In this document: positions 17,824-25,881 of the stretch, in pieces
How the letters are laid out: each line of letters starts with the position of its first letter
How positions within the stretch are numbered: position 1 is the first letter of the stretch
NCBI RefSeq assembly: GCF_964273065.1
Contig: NZ_OZ186815.1
Span: 4,526,001-4,590,000, forward strand
DNA from: Nocardiopsis dassonvillei_B
Lineage (GTDB): Bacteria > Actinomycetota > Actinomycetes > Streptosporangiales > Streptosporangiaceae
DNA: 64,000 bases
Reading direction: 5' to 3'
The notes under the pieces: model-generated
Told to the model about the DNA's origin: nothing
Seen by the model: the letters and a program-made list of their open reading frames with translations, nothing else
Database searches by the model: none
Translations under genes and position numbers: made by a program

Positions 17824-17843
17824 AACCTACGACCCCGTAGGTT
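17824..17843. promoter_or_regulatory. TetR-type operator upstream of the desaturase operon
   Basis: AACCTACG-ACCC-CGTAGGTT is a perfect 8-bp inverted repeat with a 4-bp centre. A partly matching half-site (ACCTACG at 17810-17816) adjoins it, and a TATAGG -10-like hexamer (17810-17805, minus strand) lies between the operator and the gene. Position and symmetry suit binding by the neighbouring TetR protein. Confidence 0.65.
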
Positions 17844-17914
17844 TGGCAAGGGTCTCGGTGGAGGCGCTATCTTGGTGACCGTCATGTCGGCGCGGAAGCC
17901 TGCGCCCGGCGTGT

Positions 17915-17986
17915 TCCCGGATGATGTAATCGGCAGCATGTGGGGTTTTGGTCCCCATCGTCCAGGTTCGAGCCCTGGTCCGGGAG
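17915..17986 (+). tRNA. tRNA-Gln (anticodon TTG)
   Basis: A 72-nt cloverleaf. The acceptor arms TCCCGGA (17915-17921) and TCCGGGA (17979-17985) pair fully, with discriminator G. The anticodon arm is TGGGG-TTTTGGT-CCCCA, giving TTG in the loop. The T arm contains GGTTCGAGCC. The CCA end is not fully encoded (CC then G). It reads CAA and probably CAG by wobble. Confidence 0.95.
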
Positions 17987-18131
17987 CCGACGCGGTACGC
18001 CCCGCACTCCCGGCGCGGTACACATCACATCCCCCGCCGATCCCTTCCGAAACAGAGCCCGTGAGCGGCCGCCGGACGCGATCGGCCCTCCCGCCTCGGC
18101 CGTTGCCGCCGTCGGCGGCCTGTGACGCGGA

Positions 18132-18137
18132 TGTATC
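18132..18137 (+). promoter_or_regulatory. Putative -10 box for glmU
   Basis: TATCCT lies about 130 bp before the glmU start in the 282-bp spacer after tRNA-Gln. No clear -35 element was identified. Confidence 0.3.
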
Positions 18138-18268
18138 CTTCCCATGTCGGCGGCACGACCGGTGCCCGCCGTGCGCGGCATGCGGGACAGCCATGCGGAA
18201 CGCCCCGCCGGAACGCCGGCCGCGAGATCGTCTTCTTCCTAGCCAGCTATCACGAGGGGTCTCCTCCA

Positions 18269-19762
18269 GTGAGCGTGAACCGCCCGGCTGCCGTCATCGT
18301 CCTCGCCGCCGGCGAGGGCACCCGGATGAAGTCCCAACTCCCCAAGGTGCTCCACGAGATCGGCGGCCGCAGCATGGTCGGCCACGTGCTGGCCGCCGCC
18401 CGCGAACTCGATCCGCTGCACACGGCCGTCGTCCTCGGGCACGCCCGCGAGCGCATCGCCGAGCACCTCGCGCAGATCGCCCCCGAGGCCGTCACCGCGA
18501 TCCAGGAGGAGCAGAAGGGCACCGGGCACGCGGTGCGCATGGCCCTGGAGGACCTGGCACGCCAGGGCATCGAGCCCACCGGCACCATCGTCCTCACCTG
18601 CGGCGACACCCCGCTTCTGCGCGGCGCCACGCTCGCCGGGCTGGTCTCCTTCCACGAGAAGGAGGGCAACGCCGTCACCGTCCTGTCGGCCCGCGTCCCC
18701 GACCCCCACGGCTACGGGCGCATCGTCCGCGACGCCGACGGCGACTTCACCTCCATCGTCGAGCAGGCCGACGCCACCCCGGACGAACTCGCCGTCGACG
18801 AGATCAACTCCGGCATGTACGCCTTCGACGGCGCCCTGCTGGCGCGGGTCGTGCAGCGCATCGGCAGCGACAACGCCAAGGGCGAGGAGTACCTCCCCGA
18901 CGCCGTCGCCCTGCTGCGCGGCGACGGCCACCGGGTCGGCGCCTGGGTCATCGACGACGCCGACGAGGTCCAGGGCGTCAACAACCGGGTCCAGCTCGCC
19001 GAGGCCCGCCGCCTGCTCAACGACCGCGTCCTGCGCGAGCACATGCTCGCCGGCGTCACCGTCGTGGACCCCGCCACGACCTGGGTCGACGTCGACGTGC
19101 GGATCGGCCGCGACGCCCTCCTGGAGCCCGGCACCCGCCTGCGCGGCGCCACCGTGATCGGCGAGGACGCGGTCGTGGGCCCCGACAGCGACCTGGCCGA
19201 CACCGTCGTGGGCGACGGCGCCAAGGTCCGCCGGACCACCGCGGACCGCGCCGAGATCGGCCCCGGGGCCGACGTCGGCCCCTACACCTACCTCCGGCCG
19301 GGCACCCGCCTGGCCGACCGGACCAAGGCCGGCGCGTTCGTGGAGATCAAGAACGCGAACGTCGGCAGCGGTTCCAAGGTCCCGCACCTGACCTACGTCG
19401 GAGACGCCGACATCGGCGTCGGCAGCAACATCGGCTGCTCGTCGGTGTTCGTCAACTACGACGGGGTCGAGAAGTCCCGGAGCACCATCGGCGACCACGT
19501 GCGCATCGGCAGCGACAACACCATCGTCGCGCCGGTCACCGTGGGCGACGGCGCCTACTCCGGGGCCGGGACCGTGGTCCGGGACGACGTCCCGCCCGGT
19601 GCGCTGGCCGTGTCCGAGGGGCACCGGCAGCGCAACGTGGAGGGGTGGACCGCGCGCAAGCGCCCGGGCACCGCCTCGGCCGAGGCGGCGCGGCGGGCGC
19701 AGTCGGCCCAGGACGCGGAGGGCGTCGAGGACGCAGAGCGGCACAGAGCCGACGATCAGTAG
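18269..19762 (+). CDS. glmU: Bifunctional GlmU: N-acetylglucosamine-1-phosphate uridyltransferase / glucosamine-1-phosphate acetyltransferase
   Basis: It makes UDP-GlcNAc, the precursor for peptidoglycan and surface polymers, in the cytosol. The N-terminal uridyltransferase domain begins with LAAGEGTRMKS and KVLHEIGG; the C-terminal left-handed beta-helix acetyltransferase domain has hexapeptide repeats and the active-site segment RPGTRLADRTKAG through KNANVGSGSKVPHLTYVGDA. Length 497, with a ~25-residue Ala/Glu tail beyond the usual end. GTG 18269 has GAGGGG 9 nt upstream; GTG 18275 is an alternative. prs starts 20 bp after the stop, so the two form an operon, a conserved pairing in actinobacteria. 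Confidence 0.95.
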   Translation: MSVNRPAAVIVLAAGEGTRMKSQLPKVLHEIGGRSMVGHVLAAARELDPLHTAVVLGHARERIAEHLAQIAPEAVTAIQEEQKGTGHAVRMALEDLARQGIEPTGTIVLTCGDTPLLRGATLAGLVSFHEKEGNAVTVLSARVPDPHGYGRIVRDADGDFTSIVEQADATPDELAVDEINSGMYAFDGALLARVVQRIGSDNAKGEEYLPDAVALLRGDGHRVGAWVIDDADEVQGVNNRVQLAEARRLLNDRVLREHMLAGVTVVDPATTWVDVDVRIGRDALLEPGTRLRGATVIGEDAVVGPDSDLADTVVGDGAKVRRTTADRAEIGPGADVGPYTYLRPGTRLADRTKAGAFVEIKNANVGSGSKVPHLTYVGDADIGVGSNIGCSSVFVNYDGVEKSRSTIGDHVRIGSDNTIVAPVTVGDGAYSGAGTVVRDDVPPGALAVSEGHRQRNVEGWTARKRPGTASAEAARRAQSAQDAEGVEDAERHRADDQ

Positions 19763-19782
19763 TGACTGTGGGGGAGAAACAC

Positions 19783-20751
19783 GTGACCGGGATGAAGGCC
19801 ACCGGCCAGAAGAACCTGATGTTGTTCTCGGGGCGCACGCACCCGAGCCTGGCCGAGGAGGTCGCGAAGGAACTGGGGATCGAGGTGGTCCCCACCCGGT
19901 TCGACACCTTCGCCAACGGTGAGATCTTCGTCCGCTACCTGGAGTCGGTCCGCGGCTCGGACGCCTTCGTGATCCAGGCGCACTCCGACCCGATCAACGA
20001 GTCGATCATGGAGCAGCTGATCATGGTGGACGCGCTCAAGCGCGCCTCCGCCAAGCGCATCACGATCGTCACCCCGTTCTTCGGGTACGCCCGCCAGGAC
20101 AAGAAGCACCGCGGCCGCGAGCCCATCTCGGCCCGCCTGATGACCGACCTGTTCCGCACCGCCGGCGCCGACCGCATGATGGCCGTCGACCTGCACACGG
20201 ACCAGATCCAGGGCTTCTTCGACGGTCCGGTGGACCACCTGTTCGCGCTGCCGATCCTGGCCGACCACATCGCGAACCGGGTCGACCGCTCCGAGATCAC
20301 CGTGGTCTCCCCCGACGCGGGCCGCGTGCGCACCGCCGACCGCTGGGCGGACCGGCTGGGCGCCCCGCTGGCCATCATCCACAAGCGCCGCGACCCGGAC
20401 GTGGCCAACCAGGTCCGCGTCCACGAGGTCGTCGGCACCGTCAAGGGCCGCGTGTGCGTCCTGGTGGACGACATGATCGACACCGGCGGCACCATCGTGA
20501 AGGCAGCCGACGCGCTGTTCGAGCAGGGCGCCGAGCAGGTCCTGGTGGCCGCCACGCACGGTGTGCTGTCCGGCCCGGCGGCCGAGCGCCTGCAGAACTC
20601 GCGCATCTCCGAGGTGGTCATCACCAACTCGCTGCCGGTGCCCGAGTCCCGGTCGTTCGAGAAGCTCACCCAGCTGTCGATCGCGCCGCTGGTGGCGCGC
20701 GCGATCAGTGAGGTCTTCACCGACGGCTCGGTCACGAGCCTGTTCGAGTAG
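19783..20751 (+). CDS. prs: Ribose-phosphate pyrophosphokinase
   Basis: It makes PRPP from ribose-5-phosphate and ATP for nucleotide, His and Trp synthesis. The 322-residue protein shows the N-terminal LFSGRTHPSLAEEVA, FANGE, FFGYARQDKKHRGREPIS (ATP loop), VDLHTDQIQGFF and the PRPP-binding loop VLVDDMIDTGGT. GTG 19783 is preferred, with GGGGAG 6 nt upstream; the next in-frame ATG is three codons later. It is the second gene of glmU-prs and is followed by a strong terminator. Confidence 0.95.
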   Translation: MTGMKATGQKNLMLFSGRTHPSLAEEVAKELGIEVVPTRFDTFANGEIFVRYLESVRGSDAFVIQAHSDPINESIMEQLIMVDALKRASAKRITIVTPFFGYARQDKKHRGREPISARLMTDLFRTAGADRMMAVDLHTDQIQGFFDGPVDHLFALPILADHIANRVDRSEITVVSPDAGRVRTADRWADRLGAPLAIIHKRRDPDVANQVRVHEVVGTVKGRVCVLVDDMIDTGGTIVKAADALFEQGAEQVLVAATHGVLSGPAAERLQNSRISEVVITNSLPVPESRSFEKLTQLSIAPLVARAISEVFTDGSVTSLFE

Positions 20752-20758
20752 GACCCGG

Positions 20759-20794
20759 CCGGGCGGGGGATGTGCGGACGTATCCCCCGCCCGG
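20759..20794 (+). terminator. Terminator of the glmU-prs operon
   Basis: Perfect 12-bp arms (20759-20770 / 20783-20794) with a 12-nt loop, 7 nt after the prs stop codon. Confidence 0.75.
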
Positions 20795-20887
20795 ATGTCC
20801 GTTCCCCCGCCGACACGCCGCCCCGGTGGTGGCACGGCCGGGAGCGGGGGAGTGGTGGGGCGTGTTCGGAGTCGTCCCCGGAACCAG

Positions 20888-21139
20888 TAGACTTGGCCGA
20901 GTGTCCCCGTGCCCGAGCGGAGCCTCGTTCGGCTTCGTGCGGACGCGTGGGCAGGGGTGCGCGACGAGCGTTCCCGGGCCGGACGGGTCCGGTGGCGACT
21001 CGCCGGGCACGCCTGGAACCAGGGCGGTCGCGTCCCCATACCGGGGAGACCCCGCCGCTTCCCCGCCGAGAGCGGGAATCGTTCGTACTACTGGAGTCGT
21101 GTTCCCCGTGCTACGGGGTTGAACCCGAGGAGTTTTGTC
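20888..21139 (+). promoter_or_regulatory. rplY promoter and ~240-nt leader
   Basis: A TAGACT -10 box (20888-20893) with a weak TTCGGA 17 bp upstream would start transcription near 20900, giving a leader of about 240 nt before the rplY GTG. The leader has short hairpins, for example CCCCGT-GCT-ACGGGG ending 20 nt before the start codon region. An in-frame upstream extension exists but is Arg-rich and unlike L25. Whether the leader is regulatory is unknown. Confidence 0.45.
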
Positions 21140-21742
21140 GTGTCCGAGGTACGTATCGCTGCCGAGCCCCGCACGGAATTCGGCAAGGGCGCCTCCCGTC
21201 GCGCCCGCCGCGCGGGTAAGGTGCCGGCCGTCCTCTACGGCCACGGCACCGAGCCCCGCCACCTGAACCTGCCGGGCCACGAGCTCATGCTCGCCCTGAA
21301 GACCCCCAACGTCCTGCTCCGCCTCGAGGGCCTGGACAAGGACAACCTCGCCCTCCCCAAGAGCGTCCAGCGCGACGCCATCAAGGGCTTCCTGGAGCAC
21401 GTCGACCTGCTCGTCGTCTCCAAGGGCGAGAAGGTCGAGGTCGAGCTCCAGGTCAACCTGGTCGGCGAGATCAAGGGCGCCGGTGTGCTCACCCAGGAGC
21501 TCGTCACCGTGACCGTGGAGGCCGAGGCCACCCACATCCCCGAGGGTGTCGAGTACGACATCACCGGGCTGGAGATCGGCACCACCGTGACCGCCGCCGA
21601 GCTGAAGCTGCCGGCCGGCGCCACCCTGGTGACCGACCCCGAGTCGATCGTCCTCAACGTCTCCGCCCCGCGCGTCGAGGAGGAGCCCACCGAGGGTGAG
21701 GGCGAGTCCTCCGAGGCTTCCGCCGAGGCCGCCGCCGAGTAG
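21140..21742 (+). CDS. rplY: 50S ribosomal protein L25 / general stress protein Ctc
   Basis: It binds 5S rRNA in the large ribosomal subunit. At 200 residues it is the long Ctc (TL5) form: the N-terminal L25 domain (EPRTEFGKGASRRARRAG, VPAVLYGHG) is followed by the beta-barrel domain and an acidic Glu/Ala/Ser tail. GTG 21140 has GAGGAG 7 nt upstream. A strong terminator follows; pth is next, a pairing conserved in many bacteria. Confidence 0.94.
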   Translation: MSEVRIAAEPRTEFGKGASRRARRAGKVPAVLYGHGTEPRHLNLPGHELMLALKTPNVLLRLEGLDKDNLALPKSVQRDAIKGFLEHVDLLVVSKGEKVEVELQVNLVGEIKGAGVLTQELVTVTVEAEATHIPEGVEYDITGLEIGTTVTAAELKLPAGATLVTDPESIVLNVSAPRVEEEPTEGEGESSEASAEAAAE

Positions 21743-21760
21743 TCGCCGGCACCGTACACC

Positions 21761-21803
21761 GACCGAGCGCGCGGCTCCCACCGGAGCCGCGCGCTCGGTC
21801 TTT
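21761..21803 (+). terminator. Strong intrinsic terminator after rplY
   Basis: An 18-bp perfect stem (21761-21778 / 21783-21800) with a CACC loop is followed by TTT, the clearest rho-independent terminator in the window. Confidence 0.92.
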
Positions 21804-21849
21804 CGTCTGTAGGCTCGTTCCCGTGTGGGGACGCTGGAGGAACAAGGAC

Positions 21850-22425
21850 ATGGCGGAGACCGAGCGCTGGCTGGTCGTCGGGCTGGGCAACCCGGGGCCC
21901 AAGTACGCCGGGAACCGGCACAACGCGGGTTTCATGGTGGTGGACGCCCTGGCGGGCGGCGAGCGCTGGAAGGCGCACAGGGCGCACGCCGAGGCGGTGG
22001 AGACCCGCCTGGACGGCACGGCGGTGGTGCTGGCCAAGCCGCGCACCTACATGAACCTGTCGGGCGGGCCGGTGTCGGCGCTGGCCAGGTTCTACAAGGT
22101 GCCGCTGGAGCGGGTCGTCGTCGTGCACGACGAGATGGACATCGACTTCGGCGCCCTGAAGCTCAAGAAGGGCGGCGGCTCGGGCGGGCACAACGGGCTC
22201 AAGTCCATCACCGCCTCCCTGGGCGGCCCGGACTACCTGCGGGTCCGGTTCGGGGTGGGCCGCCCGCCCGGACGGATGGACCCGGCGGACTACGTGCTGC
22301 GCGACTTCTCCTCGACCGAGCGCGGGGAGCTCGACCTCAACGTCGAGCGCGCCGCCGACGCGGTCCGCACGGTCCTCACCGACGGCCTCGAACGCGCCCA
22401 GAACATCTACCACACCGCCGCCTGA
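21850..22425 (+). CDS. pth: Peptidyl-tRNA hydrolase
   Basis: It frees tRNA from prematurely released peptidyl-tRNA. The 191-residue protein has VVGLGNPGPKYAGNRHNAG with the catalytic His24, KPRTYMNLSG, VVHDEMDID and GGSGGHNGLKSI. ATG 21850 is supported by GGAGG at 9 nt. A TAGGCT -10 box (21810-21815) places the transcript start at or next to an in-frame GTG (21823), so a nine-residue longer leaderless form is possible. A convergent-gene terminator follows. Confidence 0.95.
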   Translation: MAETERWLVVGLGNPGPKYAGNRHNAGFMVVDALAGGERWKAHRAHAEAVETRLDGTAVVLAKPRTYMNLSGGPVSALARFYKVPLERVVVVHDEMDIDFGALKLKKGGGSGGHNGLKSITASLGGPDYLRVRFGVGRPPGRMDPADYVLRDFSSTERGELDLNVERAADAVRTVLTDGLERAQNIYHTAA

Positions 22426-22441
22426 CCGGCGGCCGGACCCT

Positions 22442-22476
22442 CGGAGGGCCGTGCGGTGTCACCGCACGGCCCTCCG
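22442..22476. terminator. Bidirectional terminator between pth and tetR
   Basis: A 16-bp perfect inverted repeat (22442-22457 / 22461-22476) with a GTC loop between two convergent genes. Confidence 0.85.
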
Positions 22477-22497
22477 CCGTCCCCGGTGGGCTCCCCC

Positions 22498-23058
22498 TCA
22501 GCGGTACCGGACCGGGGCGAGCAGGCGCCAGGCGACCTCGGCGGCCTCCTCGGCGGAGACCGCCGGCGCGTCCGCCGCGACCAGGTCGGTGAGCAGGGCG
22601 ACCAGGCCGCCGGACAGGTGGGCGGCGAGCGCCCGGTCCGGTACCCCGTCGGTGCCCGGCGGCCGGGCGCCCGCCGCGAACCGCTCCTCCAGCTCCCCGG
22701 CCACACCCGCGCGCAGCCGGTGGGCGAACTCGCCGGCCAGCAGCGTCCGGTAGAGCGCGGCATGCCCGATGACGTGTGCGAACAGGTCCACCAGCGGGTC
22801 CGGGGCGCCCTCGTCCGGGGCCTCCAGCGGGCACAGGGCGGCGCAGCGCGCCACGTGCGCGAGCGCGTCCTCCATGGCGTCGGCCACCAGTGCGTCGATG
22901 TCGGCGTAGTGCTGGTACACCGTGGCGCGGTTGATCCCCGCCTCCCGGGCGACCGCGGACACGGTGACGCGGTCGGGCGCGGTGTCCGCGAGCAGGGACA
23001 GCAGGGCGGCGCGCAGGCCGGCGCGGGTGCGGCGGGCGCGCGGGTCGTCGGGGTTCAC
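22498..23058 (-). CDS. TetR-family regulator
   Basis: 186 residues. The N-terminal HTH (RAALLSLLADTAPDRVTVSA, then VAREAGINRATVYQHYADID) is clear; the C-terminal part is a helical ligand domain of the TetR_C type. GTG 23058 lies exactly 6 nt after a TAGACT -10 box on the minus strand (23070-23065), so it is probably leaderless. It is divergent from the DsbA-family gene, with two palindromes in the 74-bp spacer, so it most likely represses itself and that gene. Confidence 0.9.
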   Translation of the reverse strand: MNPDDPRARRTRAGLRAALLSLLADTAPDRVTVSAVAREAGINRATVYQHYADIDALVADAMEDALAHVARCAALCPLEAPDEGAPDPLVDLFAHVIGHAALYRTLLAGEFAHRLRAGVAGELEERFAAGARPPGTDGVPDRALAAHLSGGLVALLTDLVAADAPAVSAEEAAEVAWRLLAPVRYR

Positions 23059-23068
23059 GCCCCCAGTC

Positions 23069-23084
23069 TACGACGTCCGTCGTA
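23069..23084. promoter_or_regulatory. Operator palindrome over the tetR promoter
   Basis: TACGACG-TC-CGTCGTA is a perfect 7-bp inverted repeat that overlaps the tetR -10 box (23070-23065 on the minus strand). Confidence 0.65.
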
Positions 23085-23097
23085 TAGACAACAGGTG

Positions 23098-23126
23098 TTG
23101 CTTAAGCGACGGTTGTCGCTTAGCCT
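23098..23126 (+). promoter_or_regulatory. Promoter of the DsbA-family gene with embedded operator
   Basis: TTGCTT (23098-23103), 17-bp spacer, TAGCCT (23121-23126), then 6 nt to the ATG. A perfect 8-bp inverted repeat, TAAGCGAC-GGTT-GTCGCTTA (23103-23122), fills the spacer, so a bound regulator would block RNA polymerase. It differs in sequence from the palindrome over tetR. Confidence 0.75.
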
Positions 23127-23132
23127 CTCCGC

Positions 23133-24098
23133 ATGAACACGCGAATGGAGATCTGGGCGGACGTGGTCTGCCCCTGGGCGTACATCGGCAAGCGGCGCGT
23201 GGAGCGGTCCCTGGCCGCGCGCGGCGGGGAGCCCGTGGAGGTGGTGTGGCGGCCCTACCGAATCGACCCCACCGCCCCGGAGCGGGCCCGGCCGCTGGAG
23301 GAGCTGCTGCGCGATCCCTCCGTGGACACGGCCCTCCGGGCGTGCGCCCCGCACCTGACCCCGGAGCAGAACCGGGCCCGGGTGGCCGAGGCGGCCGCCG
23401 CCGAGGGCTTCCCCCGGTGGGGTGCGGTCTGGCGCGTCGGCTCCCACGACGCGCACCGGCTGCTGCACCTGGCCGAGCGCGAGGGCGGCCCCGCCCTCCA
23501 GGGCGCGGTCGCCGAGGAGGTCATGCGGACCCACTTCGTGGAGGCCGGGGACATCGGCTCCCACGAGGCCCTGGAGGAGGCCGCTGAGCGGGCGGGCTTC
23601 GCGGACGGGGGCCGCCTGCTGCGGGCGGGCGAGGGGGACCGGGAGGTACGCGAGCTGCTGCTGCGCGGCCGGGCCCGGGGCGTGCGCACCTCGCCCACCC
23701 TGCTGGTGGGCGACCTGGCGCTGGAGGGCGCCCGCCATCCGGAGGAGATCGGCGCGTTCCTGGACCGGGCCGGGCGGCGGCCGGGCCGGAGCCTGCCCGC
23801 GGAGGTGGAGCGGCTGCGCCTGGCCGAGGCGCTGGTGGAGAAGGACCCGCTGGGGGCGCTCACCCTGCTGGAGCCGCTGATGGCGGAGCACGGGGACGAC
23901 CGGGGGGTCCGGCTGGCCGCGGCCCGGGCCCGGCTGCGCTCGGCCCAGGTGGGGCGGGCCCGCCGGGATCTGGAGGGGCTGGTCGCCGAGAGGCCCGACG
24001 ACTCCTACGCCCGGCTGCTGCTGGCCGGTGCGCTTCGGCGGAGCGGGGACCCGGGGGCGGCGGCCGTGCAGCGGCGACTGGCGGAGGCCATGGCCTGA
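23133..24098 (+). CDS. DsbA/FrnE-family oxidoreductase with C-terminal tetratricopeptide-like extension
   Basis: A 321-residue cytosolic thioredoxin-fold protein. The active site reads CPWA (Cys13-Ala16) where the family has CPWC or CPWS, so only one cysteine remains, as in many FrnE-like proteins. The helical insertion (residues ~60-170) and the cis-Pro segment TSPTLLVG are intact. From about residue 220 a helical Ala/Leu/Arg-rich extension resembles tetratricopeptide repeats. FrnE-type proteins act in polyketide tailoring or oxidative stress; the substrate is unknown here. The ATG is leaderless by promoter position. It is divergent from a TetR gene. Confidence 0.82.
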   Translation: MNTRMEIWADVVCPWAYIGKRRVERSLAARGGEPVEVVWRPYRIDPTAPERARPLEELLRDPSVDTALRACAPHLTPEQNRARVAEAAAAEGFPRWGAVWRVGSHDAHRLLHLAEREGGPALQGAVAEEVMRTHFVEAGDIGSHEALEEAAERAGFADGGRLLRAGEGDREVRELLLRGRARGVRTSPTLLVGDLALEGARHPEEIGAFLDRAGRRPGRSLPAEVERLRLAEALVEKDPLGALTLLEPLMAEHGDDRGVRLAAARARLRSAQVGRARRDLEGLVAERPDDSYARLLLAGALRRSGDPGAAAVQRRLAEAMA

Positions 24099-24156
24099 AC
24101 CGGTTTCGGTCAGACCCTTACCCCGTCCGTTTCAGGCGTGCGTCACCACACTCCGT

Positions 24157-24205
24157 AAGGCCGGTCGGTATCGGGAGGGACACATTCTCGGTCCGACCGG
24201 CCCTT
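24157..24205 (+). terminator. Terminator after the DsbA-family gene
   Basis: Arms 24157-24168 and 24193-24205 pair over 12 bp with one bulged base and are followed by CTTTG. Confidence 0.65.
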
Positions 24206-24363
24206 CTTTGTCGACAGTTGGCAACTGAGAGCGACTTTTCCACTACTTTTGGTTACTGTCAGGGGGCTGCCCTGACTCTCGCTCCCCGATGCGCCCTGCT
24301 CATGCCGTCGGGTGCGATGACGTGCAGTGACGGCTTTCGGACCGTACCGGTCTTGGGGGATAC
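24206..24363 (+). promoter_or_regulatory. Upstream region of the exopolysaccharide transferase operon
   Basis: This less GC-rich stretch holds CAGTTG-G-CAACTG (24215-24227), a perfect 6-bp palindrome, and a hairpin GTCAGGG-GGCTG-CCCTGAC (24258-24276). TACTGT (24254-24259) is a possible -10 box. These look like operator and leader elements of the transferase-cysQDN operon; no regulator gene is adjacent. Confidence 0.4.
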
Positions 24364-25878
24364 ATGGTCGCAAGCAGTGGGGTGAAGGACGTCCGCCGGC
24401 CGTTGGTGACGCCGCCCGGCGGTGGCGGCGCACACACCATGCCGGAGATCCGGTTCCCGCCCGCCCCGTCCCGCCCGTGGACGCACACCTACGTCGCCGG
24501 GCTCCTCGTCCTCGACCTCGTCGCCGCACTGGGCGCCGGCCTGATCGGCGCCACCGTCCGCTTCCACGATGCGCTGGCCGCCGCCACCACCGCGCCCTAC
24601 CTGTGGTTCTCCCTGGTCCTGCCGCCGCTGTGGTGCCTCGTCGTCTCCCTCTCCGGAGGCTACGCCCGCCGCTTCCTGGGAGTCGGCACCGAGGAGTACC
24701 GCCGGGTCGCCACCGCCGGGCTCGCCCTCGCCGCCGGCACCGCCATCGTCGCCTACGCGGTCAAGTTCGACCTGGCCAGGGGCTACGTCCTGGTCACCCT
24801 CCCGATCGTGCTGCTGGCCACCCTCGCCCTGCGCTACGCCCGGCGCAAGGCGCTGCACCGCCGCCGCCGCGCCGGCGAGTGCATGAACGGGGTCGTCGTG
24901 GTCGGCCACCGGGTGGCCGCGGGCGAGCTCATCCGGCGCTTCCGCGACGAGATCTACCACGGCATGCGCGTGGTGGGGGTCTGCCTGCCCGACCGCGAGG
25001 CGGGGAGGGGCCCCGCCGAGGTCGAGGGCTGCCCGGTCCTGGGCTCCTTCGCCGGGGCCGCCGACGCCGCCGCCCTGGTCGGCGCCGACACCGTCGCGGT
25101 CCTGGCCTGCCCGGAGATGGACGGCGTCGAACTGCGCCGCCTGGCCTGGCGGCTGGAGAAGTCCGACACCGAGCTCATCGTCGCCTCCGCCCTCATGGAG
25201 GTCGCCGGCCCGCGCACCACCATCCGCCCGGTCGCGGGGCTGCCCCTGCTGCACGTCGAACACCCGGAGCTGGCCGGGGCGCGGCGGGTCGTCAAGAGCG
25301 CCTTCGACCGCGGCGCCGCCGCGCTGGCGCTGGTCCTGCTGTCCCCCCTGTTCCTGGCCCTGGCCGTGCTCATCCGGTGGGAGGACCGCGGGCCGGTCTT
25401 CTTCACCCAGACGCGCGTAGGCCGGGGTGGCTCCGAGTTCCCCGTGTACAAGTTCCGTACCATGGTGGTCGGGGCCGAGGCGCTGAAGGCGGCGCTGCGG
25501 TCCCGCAACGAGCACGACGGTGTGCTGTTCAAGATGCGACGGGACCCCCGGGTGACCCGGGTCGGGGCATGGCTGCGCCGGTACTCGCTCGACGAGCTCC
25601 CCCAGCTCGTCAACGTGGTCCGGGGCGAGATGTCCCTGGTCGGCCCCCGGCCGCCGCTTCCCGAGGAGGTCGCCCGCTACGGGCACGACGTCCGCCGGAG
25701 GCTGGTGGTCAAACCGGGGTTGACCGGGCTGTGGCAGGTCAGCGGCCGTTCCGACCTCTCATGGGAGGAATCGGTCCGCCTGGATCTGCGCTACGTGGAA
25801 AACTGGTCGCTGACGTTGGACATCCAGATCCTGTGGAAGACGTGGTCAGCGGTGATCCGTGGGGCGGGGGCGTACTGA
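24364..25878 (+). CDS. Exopolysaccharide biosynthesis polyprenyl glycosylphosphotransferase
   Basis: A 504-residue membrane enzyme that starts repeat-unit synthesis by moving a sugar-1-phosphate from a nucleotide sugar to a polyprenyl phosphate carrier. Four or five N-terminal membrane segments (residues ~40-160) precede a soluble CoA-binding-like domain, then a hydrophobic hairpin (ALALVLLSPLFLALAVLI) leads into the bacterial sugar transferase domain with YKFRTM, DELPQLVNVV, GEMSLVGPRPP and PGLTGLWQVSGRS. All catalytic segments are intact. ATG 24364 follows GGGGGA closely. cysQ begins 3 bp after its stop codon, which ties polymer initiation to sulfate metabolism. Confidence 0.93.
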   Translation: MVASSGVKDVRRPLVTPPGGGGAHTMPEIRFPPAPSRPWTHTYVAGLLVLDLVAALGAGLIGATVRFHDALAAATTAPYLWFSLVLPPLWCLVVSLSGGYARRFLGVGTEEYRRVATAGLALAAGTAIVAYAVKFDLARGYVLVTLPIVLLATLALRYARRKALHRRRRAGECMNGVVVVGHRVAAGELIRRFRDEIYHGMRVVGVCLPDREAGRGPAEVEGCPVLGSFAGAADAAALVGADTVAVLACPEMDGVELRRLAWRLEKSDTELIVASALMEVAGPRTTIRPVAGLPLLHVEHPELAGARRVVKSAFDRGAAALALVLLSPLFLALAVLIRWEDRGPVFFTQTRVGRGGSEFPVYKFRTMVVGAEALKAALRSRNEHDGVLFKMRRDPRVTRVGAWLRRYSLDELPQLVNVVRGEMSLVGPRPPLPEEVARYGHDVRRRLVVKPGLTGLWQVSGRSDLSWEESVRLDLRYVENWSLTLDIQILWKTWSAVIRGAGAY

Positions 25879-25881
25879 ACG

